Origin: Chrysophaeum taylorii
Taxonomy: Eukaryota > Sar > Pelagophyceae > Pelagomonadales > Pelagomonadaceae
NCBI GenBank assembly: GCA_029834535.1
Contig: JAQMWT010000494.1
Location: 1 to 30,010 of the forward strand
Direction: 5' to 3'
Length of the DNA: 30,010 bases
Under the pieces are notes generated by a model, which worked only from the letters and a program-made list of their open reading frames with translations, made no database searches and was not told where the DNA came from. Position numbers and translations under genes: made by a program. Position 1 is the first letter of the stretch. Each line of letters starts with the position of its first letter. This document shows, piece after piece, positions 9,085 to 17,056 of the stretch.

Positions 9085-9216
9085 ACTTTGGTGTACGGCT
9101 ACAATCCCGACAAGACGTACTGGGCCCTCAAAGCCGAAAAAGAGCCCACCATCCGCACCCTTCTCGAACACGCCGGAATCTCCCTCGAAAAAAACAACAT
9201 CCAGCCCATCTCCTAA
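9085..9216 (+). pseudogene. 3' end of an unidentified protein-coding gene
   Basis: After the last module of block 1 a frame without an ATG reads about 43 codons to a TAA at 9214-9216. The peptide is protein-like (VYGYNPDKTYWALKAEKEP, then TIRTLLEHAGISLEKNNI), with strong C preference at third positions, unlike the neighbouring repeats. It looks like the C-terminus of a host protein whose upstream part is missing. I do not recognise the family. Confidence 0.5.
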
Positions 9217-9352
9217 CCACCATCATCCCCCATCAATGCCCCTCTCGAACACAAACCTTCTTCCAACACCTTCGCAAAACCCTCATCGCATTAATTACAA
9301 CCCCCCGCATTTGCCCTACGTCACGTCATTCGCAACGCACTTATTAATCGGA
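9217..9352. other. Possible 3' flank of the orphan gene end
   Basis: This C- and A-rich, purine-poor sequence has no ORF or repeat of its own. It could be the 3' untranslated region of the fragment at 9085-9216. It ends where the 36-bp direct repeat begins. Confidence 0.3.
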
Positions 9353-9388
9353 TAGCCCCCATCAACAGCCCCAGCGTTAGCCCTTCTT
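9353..9388 (+). repeat. 36-bp exact direct repeat, left copy (right copy 12963-12998)
   Basis: TAGCCCCCATCAACAGCCCC...CCCTTCTT is identical at 9353-9388 and 12963-12998, in the same orientation. The two copies bracket block 2 and its nested copia/ChlP insertion. The right copy forms the start of an open frame that continues past the DNA transposon. Confidence 0.9.
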
Positions 9389-9499
9389 AATAATTGGTCC
9401 GACCACCCACCATATAGAAAAATTAAATAGTCATCCGACCTGTGAGGAACGAAAAAGAAGATACGGAGGCGGCCGCGCTCGACCGGTGACGGGAGCAAA

Positions 9500-10663
9500 C
9501 TACAGGCGCTTGAGAGACTCGACGGGGTTCGAGAAGGCTTTGTCGGGGGTTGCGATCGCAGCGCCGCGGAGGAGCGAGCCAAAGGCGCCGAAAAGAAGCT
9601 CAATGTCGTCGATGGGGTTGTTTCCTTGGACCTTTTTGTAGAGATACGAGTCAAAGGTAACCTGCTGGACGTATTTGGATTGGCACATGTCGACGAAGGC
9701 CTCGCGCGCGGCGTTGGAGCTGTAAAAGACCTTTTGGAGGATGTCGAGGACGGTGTAGGTGGGGCCGTACAAGGCATCGTAGGGCTTGATGTACTCAGAA
9801 ATTAAGTCCCTTTCGGTCGGCAGAACGGACCCGCCCTTCATGCACTTGACGACGGCCTGGGCGGCCATACGGCCCGACTTTGCCGCGAAGTAGATGCCCT
9901 CGCCCGAGCACTTGGCAACGTAGCCGGCGGCGTCCCCCACGAGTACAGCGCGGTTCCGGACGCGTCGCGGGCGGTAGTGCTCGGGGATGGGATGGGCCTC
10001 GACCTTGATGATCTTACCCCCCTCGATCTTGCTTCCGGCGCGCTCGCGGATCGCATCCTGGTACTCCTTGATCGCGGGACGGTCAAGGACGGTGCCGGTT
10101 CCGACACCAACGTGGTCGTACTTGGGGAAGACCCAGCCGCAAAAGTCCGGGGAGACGTCGTCCCCAACGTACATCTCGGCGAGCTCCTCGTAGAACTTCA
10201 TCTGCTCGTCAGAAATCTTGATCCGCTCCTGAAAAGTAATGGCAGAATTGTACTCGCCCGCGTCTATCGCCTTGGCGAGGCGCGAATTCGCGCCGTCGGC
10301 CCCGATGATGACGTCGACCTCCAGAGACCTCGAGGGCGCCTTGCGGCCCTCGTCGTTGGGCGAGTAATGGACGGTGTATCTGCCGTTCGCGTCCGCGTCT
10401 TCCGGCACGTCGATCTTCGTAACCAACGCGTTGATCGGCTTGGCACCGTAGTCGATCGCGCGGTCGCGGAGGTACCCGTCCAAAACCTCGCGCCGTGTCA
10501 TCCCAATATACTCGTCGTCTTTGAGCGTCGATCCGATGTCGACCTCGCGGTTCGACGGACTGATCATCTTCATCTTCCGCACCTTGCGGTCGATGATCGA
10601 CGCCGGCAGGTCGAACTCTTCCACCATGCACAGCGGGATTGCGCCACCGCACGGCTTGGCGTT
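9500..10663 (-). pseudogene. chlP: Geranylgeranyl diphosphate reductase (ChlP), 5'-truncated fragment
   Basis: The enzyme reduces the geranylgeranyl chain to phytyl with NADPH for chlorophyll and tocopherol synthesis in plastids. The fragment reads from NAKPCGGAIPLCM, the conserved segment shortly after the FAD-binding N-terminus, through ISPSNREVDIG, YIGMTRREVLD, VDVIIGADGANSRLA, FCGWVFPKYDHVGVGTG and VLVGDAAGYVAKCSGEGIYFA to SLKRL and TAG (9500-9502). About 387 codons are open without frameshift or intron. The transit peptide and the GxGxxG FAD-binding motif are missing. In frame, a TAA (10664-10666) immediately precedes the asparagine, and the sequence beyond is copia pol on the other strand. 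The catalytic body looks intact, but it cannot encode a whole enzyme here. Confidence 0.93.
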
Positions 10664-11698
10664 TTAGTCGTTGATGATCTTCTTGTGGCGCACCCTCGTC
10701 ATCGCATTGGCCATTACCAAGCCTTTTTCCTCCGTTTCCGCGCTTTCACTGACGTCAATGAACTTGATCTTACCTCTTACGTTGGTCTTCGCATTACGCG
10801 TCATCGTCCTCGGAGAACCCTCACTCTTGACCAATCCCATGCTATCCGTGAAATCCATACCGAACATCGCTTCATCGACAGTAAACCCGAACTCACTCCC
10901 GCTCCCAAAGGTCTTCGTCTTTTGCGGCTGACTGTCCTACTCCTGGTTCTCCAGATCACATTTTCATGGCACGCATCCCTTTTCGCCGTATTGTTGGCTG
11001 TGTCCTCTTCATCTCCATCATGACTCGCCCTGATATCACTTGGTCCGTCAATCAGTGTGCGCGTTTTTCCCACAATCCTGGTAAACCCCACTGGCACGCT
11101 TTATCCCACACTCTGCGTTATCTCAACGGTTCTCAGGATCTTGCCCTTATTCTTGGTCGTGATTCTACCCTTCGTCTCTGTGGTTATTCCGACTCCAGCT
11201 GGGCCGACGACCCTGATGACCGCCACTCCACAACTGTTTCTTTGTTTTCTCTGCTGGCTCTATGATCGCCTACTGCTCCCGCTCGCAGTACTTACTTGCT
11301 CGCTCTTCTTTTGTTGCTGGCTCTATGATCGCCTACTGCTCCCGCTCGCAGTACTTACTTGCTCGCTCTTCTTTTGAAGCTGAATTGCTCGCTCTTTTTA
11401 CGCCGCTACTGCTGAGCTCTCTTGGCTCCTCAAACTTTTTGATGACTTTGATCTCCCTCGTCACACGGTCCCAATGTATGTTGATAATAGCACCACCGTC
11501 ACCCAAGTTCGTCTCCAATGTCTCACACGGCGCACCCGCCATATTGACATTTGCTTTTACAGCACCGCCGAATATCATCGCAACCACATCATTAATCTCC
11601 AACACATTACTCGTCTTGACACCCTTAGCGACATTTTCACCCGCAGTACGGAAGCTCCTTCCTTCCTCCGGCTTCGCGCTCTTTACCTCACTTCGTGA
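10661..11698 (+). pseudogene. Ty1/copia pol, 3' part (RT from the YVDD box, RNase H)
   Basis: It starts at LVVDDLLVAHPRHR, the motif C position of copia RT. It continues DVNELDLTSYVGLRI, FRRIVGCVLFISIMTRPDI, VNQCARFSHNPGKPHW and GYSDSSWADDPDDRHSTT, then SMIAYCSRSQYLLARSSFEAE and VDNSTTVTQ...RTRHIDI to SDIFTRSTEAPSFLRLRALYL. This is the standard copia RNase H end. Frames change near 10940, 11240 and 11410, and a 63-bp duplication adds 21 codons. Everything upstream of YVDD is replaced by the ChlP fragment. Confidence 0.9.
11252..11377 (+). repeat. 63-bp tandem duplication inside copia RNase H
   Basis: TGCTGGCTCTATGATCGCCT... is present twice (11252-11314 and 11315-11377), almost perfectly. 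The period of 21 codons repeats the GSMIAYCSRSQYLLARSSF segment in frame. It looks like a recent slippage or repair duplication in an inactive gene. Confidence 0.93.
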
Positions 11699-11983
11699 TC
11701 TTCGCTCTGATCTCTGCTGTTTTCTTGCCACAATGCCTCTGTGACGTCTTCCTCAAATGTGACGTCTTCCTCAAAGCTTCTCCTCTGTGAGCGTCTCACT
11801 TACCCCTTTTTCCTTTTCCTTCTTTTCCAGCACCTGTGTGAGGACCTCACTTACCCCTTTTTCCTTTTCCTTCTTTTTCAGCACCTGTGTGAGGAAGCTA
11901 TGACACTTACCCCTGCACCACGTATCCAGTATCCTTACGTCTTTCTCTTATCGCTAGTCTAACGGCTCATACCATTCGTAACA
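11699..11983 (+). repeat. Copia 3' non-coding end with 51-bp tandem units
   Basis: After a short doubled word (GACGTCTTCCTCAAA, near 11741 and 11759), units starting TGTGAG lie at 11786, 11837 and 11888, spaced exactly 51 bp. Each has (C)TCACTTACCCC, TTTTCCTTTTCCTTC and CAGCACC; the third is divergent. The segment ends in ATTCGTAACA at the insertion boundary and is the likely position of the 3' LTR. Confidence 0.7.
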
Positions 11984-12252
11984 CGACCGGTATAGAAAAA
12001 TTAAATAGTAATGTTGGGTTGAAGCTCAAACTATCTTGCCGATCTTAGCATATCTTGCGTGCTTGCCCCGGAGAAATGATGGCGACGCCTCCTGGGACGA
12101 GCCGCGGCGTCTCGTGCCTAAAGAGCGCCGCGACACCGAGGGACGCGCGCGGCTTGCGCGGCACCGCCCGAACGAAGCTGAGAAGCAGCAGAAGCAGCAG
12201 AAGCACCGCGACCTCGACGCGGACCAAGACCGATATCGCGTGGGAGCGTGCG

Positions 12253-12423
12253 GCAAGACTAGGAAAAGGAGCGCGACCGAGCGCGAGAGCCTCGTGCTAC
12301 CGCGCGGCCGCAACACGAGGAAGAGCAACGCGACCGAGCGCGAGAGCGTCGTGCTACCGGGCAGCCGCAACGGCAGGAAAAGGACCGCGAGCGCGCGCGA
12401 CAGCGTCGTGCTACCGCGCCGCC
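12253..12423 (+). repeat. 57-bp tandem repeat, three copies (block 2)
   Basis: The units at 12253-12309, 12310-12366 and 12367-12423 are near-identical to the array at 7862-8032. A plus frame of 169 codons (12036-12545) runs through them, as in block 1. Confidence 0.9.
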
Positions 12424-12902
12424 GCAACACTATTGAAAGCTACCGCGCGGCCCCAACACTCTTGAAATGGGACCTTCCACCGTCCGTCTCCTATTGTCGG
12501 AGTATGAAATGGAACGTTCCACATTCGTCTAGTATTCCTCCGTAGGAAGTAGAACCGATGGAAAGCGCCGAAGAAATGATGCCGACCCCCCCCGCGCCCA
12601 CCATCCGCACCCTTCCCGCAACACCGAAATGGAACGGCCGTCCGTCCGACCGACAGCGTCGTGCTACCGCGCGGCCGCAACACAGAAATCGAACGGCCGT
12701 CCGCGGCCGCAAAATTACGAAATGGAACGGCCTTCCGTCCGACCGTTCCTCTGTCCGTCGTCCGTCCGTCTATAGTAGACAACGTGGTGCTACCACGCCG
12801 CCGCAACACGCGCACGCTCGTGTTTGAGCAAAGGTTGAAGAATTAAACATGTTCGAGCAAGGCTTGAAGAATTAAGTGTCAACGAAGCCAAGCGGCTCGA
12901 AG

Positions 12903-12945
12903 CGGCCGTCCGTCCGTCCGTCCGTCTGTCTGTCTGTCTGTCTAC
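12903..12945 (+). repeat. Tetranucleotide microsatellite (CCGT)n(CTGT)n
   Basis: GGCCGTCCGTCCGTCCGTCC is followed by GTCTGTCTGTCTGTCTGTCT. It lies at the end of block 2, just before ACTAGAGAAAACTTTAAAT and the right 36-bp repeat. Confidence 0.95.
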
Positions 12946-13058
12946 TAGAGAAAACTTTAAATTAGCCCCCATCAACAGCCCCAGCGTTAGCCCTTCTTCA
13001 TTTTAACATGCAAGTTTATTGCCGTTAGGCTGATCCTTATGACAAGGCCAGGAAAATA

Positions 13059-13127
13059 TAGTTTTCTCTCTCTCTCTCCCTCGGCTAATGAGGGTGTCTT
13101 TAGTTTTGGAGAGAGAGAGAAAAACTA
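13059..13127. repeat. Inverted repeat (CT/GA-rich hairpin) inside the DNA transposon
   Basis: TAGTTTTCTCTCTCTCTCTCC (13059-13079) pairs with GGAGAGAGAGAGAAAAACTA (13108-13127) over about 20 bp with one bulge and a 28-nt loop. It lies just inside the left terminus. Confidence 0.85.
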
Positions 13128-13171
13128 CAGGACCCCGACTCCATTCCCCCCCCTAGCTCAGGTGCAAACGG

Positions 13172-13562
13172 ATGGACGACTTCGTGACTTTCGCGGTGGC
13201 GACGCACGCCCAGCAACTCAAGGAGTGCAAAGCGTTCTTCAAACTGTACGATGACGGCGATGATGACGACTCGGCTTCGGAGGGGCCGCCGTCGCCTCAT
13301 TCCCGACCTTTTAAGGCCCGGAGGACCGAGCCTCGCGCGGACCGCACGGCGGTCACGTGGCAACGGATGCTGGCCGCTCGACGGCAACGGATGCTGGCCG
13401 CTCGACGGCAACGGATGCTGGCCGCTCGACGGCAAGGAGATCGCGACCCCCCAGGTTCGCCTCAAACGCGGCGGCGAGACGGAGAACTGGACGCTCAGCG
13501 CGTACGAGATCTCTGACCAGAGCGCGGCTGGCAAGGCCGAGGAGATCGCCGGTCGGTTCTGA
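13172..13562 (+). pseudogene. Hypothetical ORF within the DNA transposon, with an 8-codon repeat
   Basis: It starts at ATG 13172 as MDDFVTFAVATHAQQLKE and LYDDGDDDDSAS, an acidic N-terminus. A 24-bp unit then occurs three times in tandem at 13361-13432. The continuation that looks most protein-like (LDGKEIATPQVRLKRGG, SAYEISDQSAAGKAEEIAG, stop at 13560-13562) is in a different frame, so a frameshift or two fused fragments is likely. No known domain was seen. An N-terminal transposase or DNA-binding protein is a guess from position only. Confidence 0.35.
13361..13432 (+). repeat. 24-bp tandem repeat, three exact copies
   Basis: CAACGGATGCTGGCCGCTCG plus ACGG is repeated at 13361, 13385 and 13409. 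It is a multiple of three, so all frames are preserved across it. Confidence 0.95.
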
Positions 13563-13703
13563 GACCCGAATCGAGCGCTCCTGCTCTTTCGTCAAGTTCA
13601 CCAGAAGTTATACGGAGCTTACGCTACGCTCACGCCCGCCGGTCAGTGATTCGAGTAAAGACCGTTGCGTGGAAGCTCTAGATAGGCAGAGCATGAGGGT
13701 GTG

Positions 13704-14247
13704 TCATAGGTAGGTGCACTTTGCGGAAGGAAGACGGCAGTAGGGGTGGTGCGCACCAGAAATTTGGAGGGCGTGGTGGCAAGAGAAAGGTCGTCTTGTG
13801 AGGTAATGTCTATGCTGTGCTTGATGATCGTCAAGCTGCTTCCCCGATGGGAGCTCGTCGTCGGGTCCCAGTAGTTCGTTCCAGAAAGGAAACCATACTT
13901 TGTTCATATCCGCCTTCAGCTCTTGCCACTTGGTCCAAAGACCCGCTCCGTCGCGGTGCACAGTTGGATTCTTGATGGTGACGTTGCCAGCCTGGAGGAC
14001 TAGAGCGCGCCGACGCCCAAATGCAACTGCCAAAAACGCGTATAGAGCGGCCATCGCCTGAGTCTTTTGCTGCGAGACCTCCTCCCCGGCGAGAGCTATC
14101 ACGTACATCTCGCCAGGGCCAAAGACCGAGGCCGCAAGCATCGCGAGAGGCCAGCAGCGGGACCACGCTAAGTCGCGAAGACGATTCCACCGGTTCAGAA
14201 AGCACGAACTCGACCCTTACCCCGACCTTAACTTTTAGTTCAGTCAT
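13704..14247 (-). pseudogene. Hypothetical minus-strand gene within the DNA transposon, frameshifted
   Basis: It starts near 14247 (MTELKVKVGVRVEFVLSEP) and shifts frame near 14130-14150. It then continues VFGPGEMYVIALAGEEV, QAMAALYAFLAVAFGRRR, LVLQAGNVTIKNPTVHRDG and LWTKWQELKADMNKVW, fading after about 13840. The order is coherent and the composition protein-like, so this is probably one real gene with a frameshift. A Myb/SANT-type accessory protein would fit the element class, but no diagnostic tryptophan spacing is evident. Confidence 0.4.
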
Positions 14248-14332
14248 AACGGGCGCTTCTAAAGGACGGATAATGCAACAATTACCCTAGAGCACTCTTT
14301 AGTTTTTTAATCCGTCATAAGGATCAGCCTTA

Positions 14333-14635
14333 TGACACCTCCCCTTCCAACACTGCTGGCACTGATCCGTTGTTTACTCAACGGTTGCCATCTCAACGAA
14401 CCCAAAATCATCCTCAACGGGTCTTTGCTGCTGAAAACCCTACCTTTGATCAGTTGTTTCACCCTCGCTTGCAACCCTATATGATTCGTGCTTCAAACTT
14501 ACCCGCATTTTCCTGACACTGCAACCCTAGGTTTGATTAATGCTTACCGATCAAAGGTATGTGCTACGGCTACTTCGTCAACTCTCTTTCCGGGTATTGT
14601 GTGCACGACTCTCACCGACTCTTGACTCATTGACT
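14333..14635. other. ORF end and flank of the E2 insertion
   Basis: The end of the split ORF (to 14516) is followed by about 120 bp without coding content. The last 30 bp before E2 are rich in GACTC words, matching the minisatellite on the other side of E2. Confidence 0.6.
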
Positions 14636-14967
14636 TGTAGTGGTTTTCTCAGATACCCGCCCCTCTTGGCCAGGCCAGAGGCCTCAACAACCCTTTCTCC
14701 CAACCCGAACCGCGGGTGAAACCACCACACGCCCGATCTCAGCGTAAACACTCGCGCCATCACGAAAATCGGACAATCAAATGAGGGTAATAGCAAGAAG
14801 ACAGCAAGAAAACAATACAGATGCCTGGTACATTGGGTTCAGTGGAAGCGCAGGTGAGGATGTCAAGATGACACCCCCCCCATAATTGCAAGGTCAGTAC
14901 CAGAGCAACAATCAGGGTAAGTCAGGTGGCAGGCAGGCAAGTGGGGGGAATGGGCGTTACTGCCACA
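14636..14967 (-). repeat. E2 3' LTR (332 bp)
   Basis: It is about 99% identical to 23977-24309; differences are seen at CTCGCGCC/CTCACGCC, AAAACAAT/AAAGCAAT, CAGATGCC/CAAATGCC and the C-run near 14875. It is bounded by TG...CA. The purine-rich AGCAGAGGGCACC precedes it on the minus strand. Confidence 0.95.
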
Positions 14968-15680
14968 GGTGCCCTCTGCTTGAGATGAAGTCGTCCTCGA
15001 CTTCGAGGGTGACGAAGGTCACGCTTACGAATGGTACGATAAACTCGGTCAGCTACATCAGCAGGAACTTTGTTGCTGCGGAGGCCGAAGTTACTGACGA
15101 GGACATCGATTTCATCCACCTGAAAATCAGTCACACAGGGTTCACAGCCCTCCATGTTTGGTCGTAGGCGTGTGAAGCTACCTCCGTCAGGGTCCTTGTA
15201 TTCTGGTCTTAAGCGTCGCTCGGCCAGAGGCTTAGTAGGATCAAAAACACGAGGATCATCGCGCGGTCCCAAATCGGTATAGTAGTGAAGCGCAACTGTA
15301 TCATTGTCGTGATCATATTCTTCATAGACTTCGGCAACGTAGATACGCTTCTTCCACGCGTTGGATCGTCCTTTAACCCTGAAAATCACGAACTTACCAT
15401 GTTTGAAACGGTCGCGGTCTGAAGGTAAATGCAGAGGGGCTGAAGAAGTGTCGATGGTTGGCACTTTCAAAGGCACAATCTGTTGTACAGATACTACAAC
15501 CGACTCAGCATCATCGTCGTTGACGTCTTGAATTTCGCAAACGACGGGAGAGATCTTTCTGGTAACGTTGTAAGGCCCGCGCCAAATGGGCCGTAGCTTG
15601 TGGCGCGTCTTAGGCACGAAACGCCGAACATAATCACCTGGGGGAAACTGGATGTCAATTTGGTGGGCATCATAGTTGAG
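14922..15680 (-). pseudogene. E2 integrase C-terminus and extra C-terminal domain
   Basis: GDYVRRFVPKTRHKL and IWRGPYNVTRKISPVVCEI form the GPY/F module. The family-specific domain follows: KHGKFVIFRVKGRSNAWKK, IYVAEVYEEYDHDNDTVALH, DLGPRDD, RRLRPEYKDPDGGSFT and VDEIDVLVSNFGLRS. The frame does not stop before the LTR. It runs through the purine tract and ends at 14922 inside the 3' LTR, so about 15 codons are LTR-encoded. E1 stops before its LTR, so loss of the original stop in E2 is likely. A frameshift near 15680 separates it from the catalytic core. Confidence 0.85.
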
Positions 15681-17056
15681 TTATTGGCTCCCCTGTGCTT
15701 TGCGGTGAGCTCGTGTAACGAGTCGACTATAAAATTCAATCTTGTTCTTGAAGTCCATCAAAATCTGCTGACGTGATTGTGGTAGATCACGCTGTTCACT
15801 CAAGAGATTGTAATCGGGTGGTAACAGTGGTTGCTTGCCAGTACGCATAATGAAAGGCGAAATCTTCGTTCCCGGAATGTACATCCTATTGTAGATGAAT
15901 GCCACATAAGGGAGGAAATTCCACCAATCTGGCTGGCGCTGTTCATCGATCGCACCTCTTAAGAAGGCTTTGATAAGTCGGCTGACACGTTCGGTGTGGT
16001 TACTCTGAGGGTGATACGAAAGGGTAGTACGTAACGCACGTTGAATTGACGAACACACGTGCGAAATAACCTGTTCGCGAACTCATTTCCATTATCCGTG
16101 ACTATGCACCGTGGGAGACATCCCTCAAGTAAAATCTTGTCCACAAACGCGTTCAAAATTGAATAATCATGCTTGGTGTTGATCAGAGCCAATTTCAAGA
16201 AATGCGACGCTGCATCGTACATCGCGAGTATGTACGTGTACAGATCAGCGCCTCGCAGAGGTCCAATCAGATCCATATATAGGACATAGCAATCTCCGAC
16301 GCGATTCGGTTGACAGAGCAAGCCATGACGCTTAGGCATGGTGGATCGAATCTTCTGGCAAATAATACAGGCATTGACGAACTCATTAACTGACGATGAG
16401 ACGTTTGGCCACCAATACCGTTCTAAGATTTGATTCGCTTTGGAGTCTCGTCCTACATGGCCTCCGAACAATCCTCGGTTATGCATGGCGATTACACGCT
16501 TTCGCATAGACTGAGGGACCACAATAAGAGGCGGAGAATCCGAATCATCGACCTTATACAACACGTTGTTATCAACTTCATATGGTACGGACGACTGATC
16601 ATCTTGATCTTTCTGCTCAGAATCGAGATTTCGTTTGATTCGCTTGCATGTGTCATCTTCAGCTTGTTCTTTCGCTATCTCATCGAGAGTGATCTCATCC
16701 TCCGCTTGATCCGCAAAAGGGAGACGTTCGACGGAGTCAACTGACTCAGACTCGTACGAGAATTGAGGCGGTTGTACGTTCTGCCGCGTACTAACTGCTG
16801 CCATAGCTGCGGTGGGTCCGCTGTCCGTCGGTATAGGCATCGTCACCGAAGAGAAGGCCAAACAGGCTGTGTCAGGTACATCGGTGGGGATTTCTTGGAA
16901 GATCAAATAAGCTTCATTGATCGGTTCCCCGTCTTCGTCTTTCTCGATCAACTTGTCGATAGGGTTGCGCGACAGACAATCCGGGATACGCATGCCAGGG
17001 AATTTCCAGGCTTGTATCCGAGCTCCCGGTCGAACGCAGCAAGCCGCATAGCCCAT
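15681..17056 (-). pseudogene. E2 connection region and integrase core
   Basis: It begins with the RNase H tail (GMRIPDCLSRNPIDKL) and an acidic connector. The zinc finger is MHNRGLFGGHVG followed by CIICQKIR (HHCC). The triad is D in YMDLIGPL, D in VTDNGNEFANR and, after a frameshift near 16040, E in NHTERVSRLIKAFLRG. It continues YIPGTKISPFIMRTGKQPLL to a break near 15681. All catalytic residues are still recognisable, so the gene is broken only by small indels. Confidence 0.92.

Larger units (their letters stand above)
9441..11983 (+). mobile_element. Copia-derived insertion carrying an antisense ChlP gene fragment
   Basis: The insert begins TGTGAGGAACG and ends CATTCGTAACA (TG...CA). It is flanked by CGACC (9436-9440 and 11984-11988) and splits block 2, whose intact order is known from block 1. 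The left 1.2 kb is the minus-strand ChlP fragment (9500-10663). The right part is a plus-strand copia pol from the RT YVDD box through RNase H (10661-11698), followed by tandem TGTGAGG-starting units of 51 bp. A 3' LTR of 96-147 bp starting TGTGAGG is plausible. At the left only about the first nine bases resemble it, so a full 5' LTR is not shown. The unit has lost gag, protease, integrase and the first half of RT. Confidence 0.65.
9389..12962 (+). repeat. Modular GC-rich repeat element, block 2, split by an insertion
   Basis: The head (AATAATTGGTCCGACCACCC...TATAGAAAAATTAAATAGTCAT, 9389-9434) matches the head of block 1. It is interrupted by 9441-11983 and resumes at 11989 with TATAGAAAAATTAAATAGTAATGTTGGG. 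From 12012 to 12552 it is nearly identical to block 1. Then follow the mosaic modules (palindrome at 12510; GTGCTACC(G/A)CGC(G/C)GCCGCAACAC near 12660 and 12785; GTTTGAGCAAAGG near 12820) and a tetranucleotide run. It ends at the right 36-bp repeat. No coding potential specific to a transposase was recognised. Confidence 0.75.
13028..14329. mobile_element. PIF/Harbinger-like DNA transposon, 1302 bp
   Basis: The terminal inverted repeats are exact over 16 bp: GGCTGATCCTTATGAC (13028-13043) and GTCATAAGGATCAGCC (14314-14329). They are flanked by TTA on both sides (13025-13027 and 14330-14332). A 3-bp TTA duplication is typical of PIF/Harbinger and related elements. The interior holds a plus frame (13172-13562) and a broken minus frame (13704-14247). 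That arrangement recalls the two genes of Harbinger elements, but I cannot identify a DDE transposase. At this size it is a non-autonomous or degraded copy. Confidence 0.7.
12966..14516 (+). pseudogene. Unidentified short ORF interrupted by a DNA transposon
   Basis: Codons run from the right 36-bp repeat (12966) to the TTA target site at 13025-13027. They resume in the same phase after the right TTA (14330-14332), ending at TGA 14514-14516. Without the transposon and one TTA the frame is continuous for about 80 codons. The product is rich in P, Q, N and S, with an internal ATG near 13007. I do not recognise it; a gag fragment or a host gene end are both possible. Confidence 0.4.

Noticed and set aside
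9977..11023. 348-codon plus-strand ORF spanning ChlP and copia
   Set aside because: Its first two thirds are the antisense shadow of ChlP and its last third is real copia RT; the fused ORF is accidental.
9389..12962. Helitron interpretation of block 2 (CTAG near its 3' end, gene fragments nearby)
   Set aside because: No 5' TC end, no stem-loop at the right distance before CTRR and no A/T insertion site were seen; the flanking 36-bp repeats are not Helitron-like.
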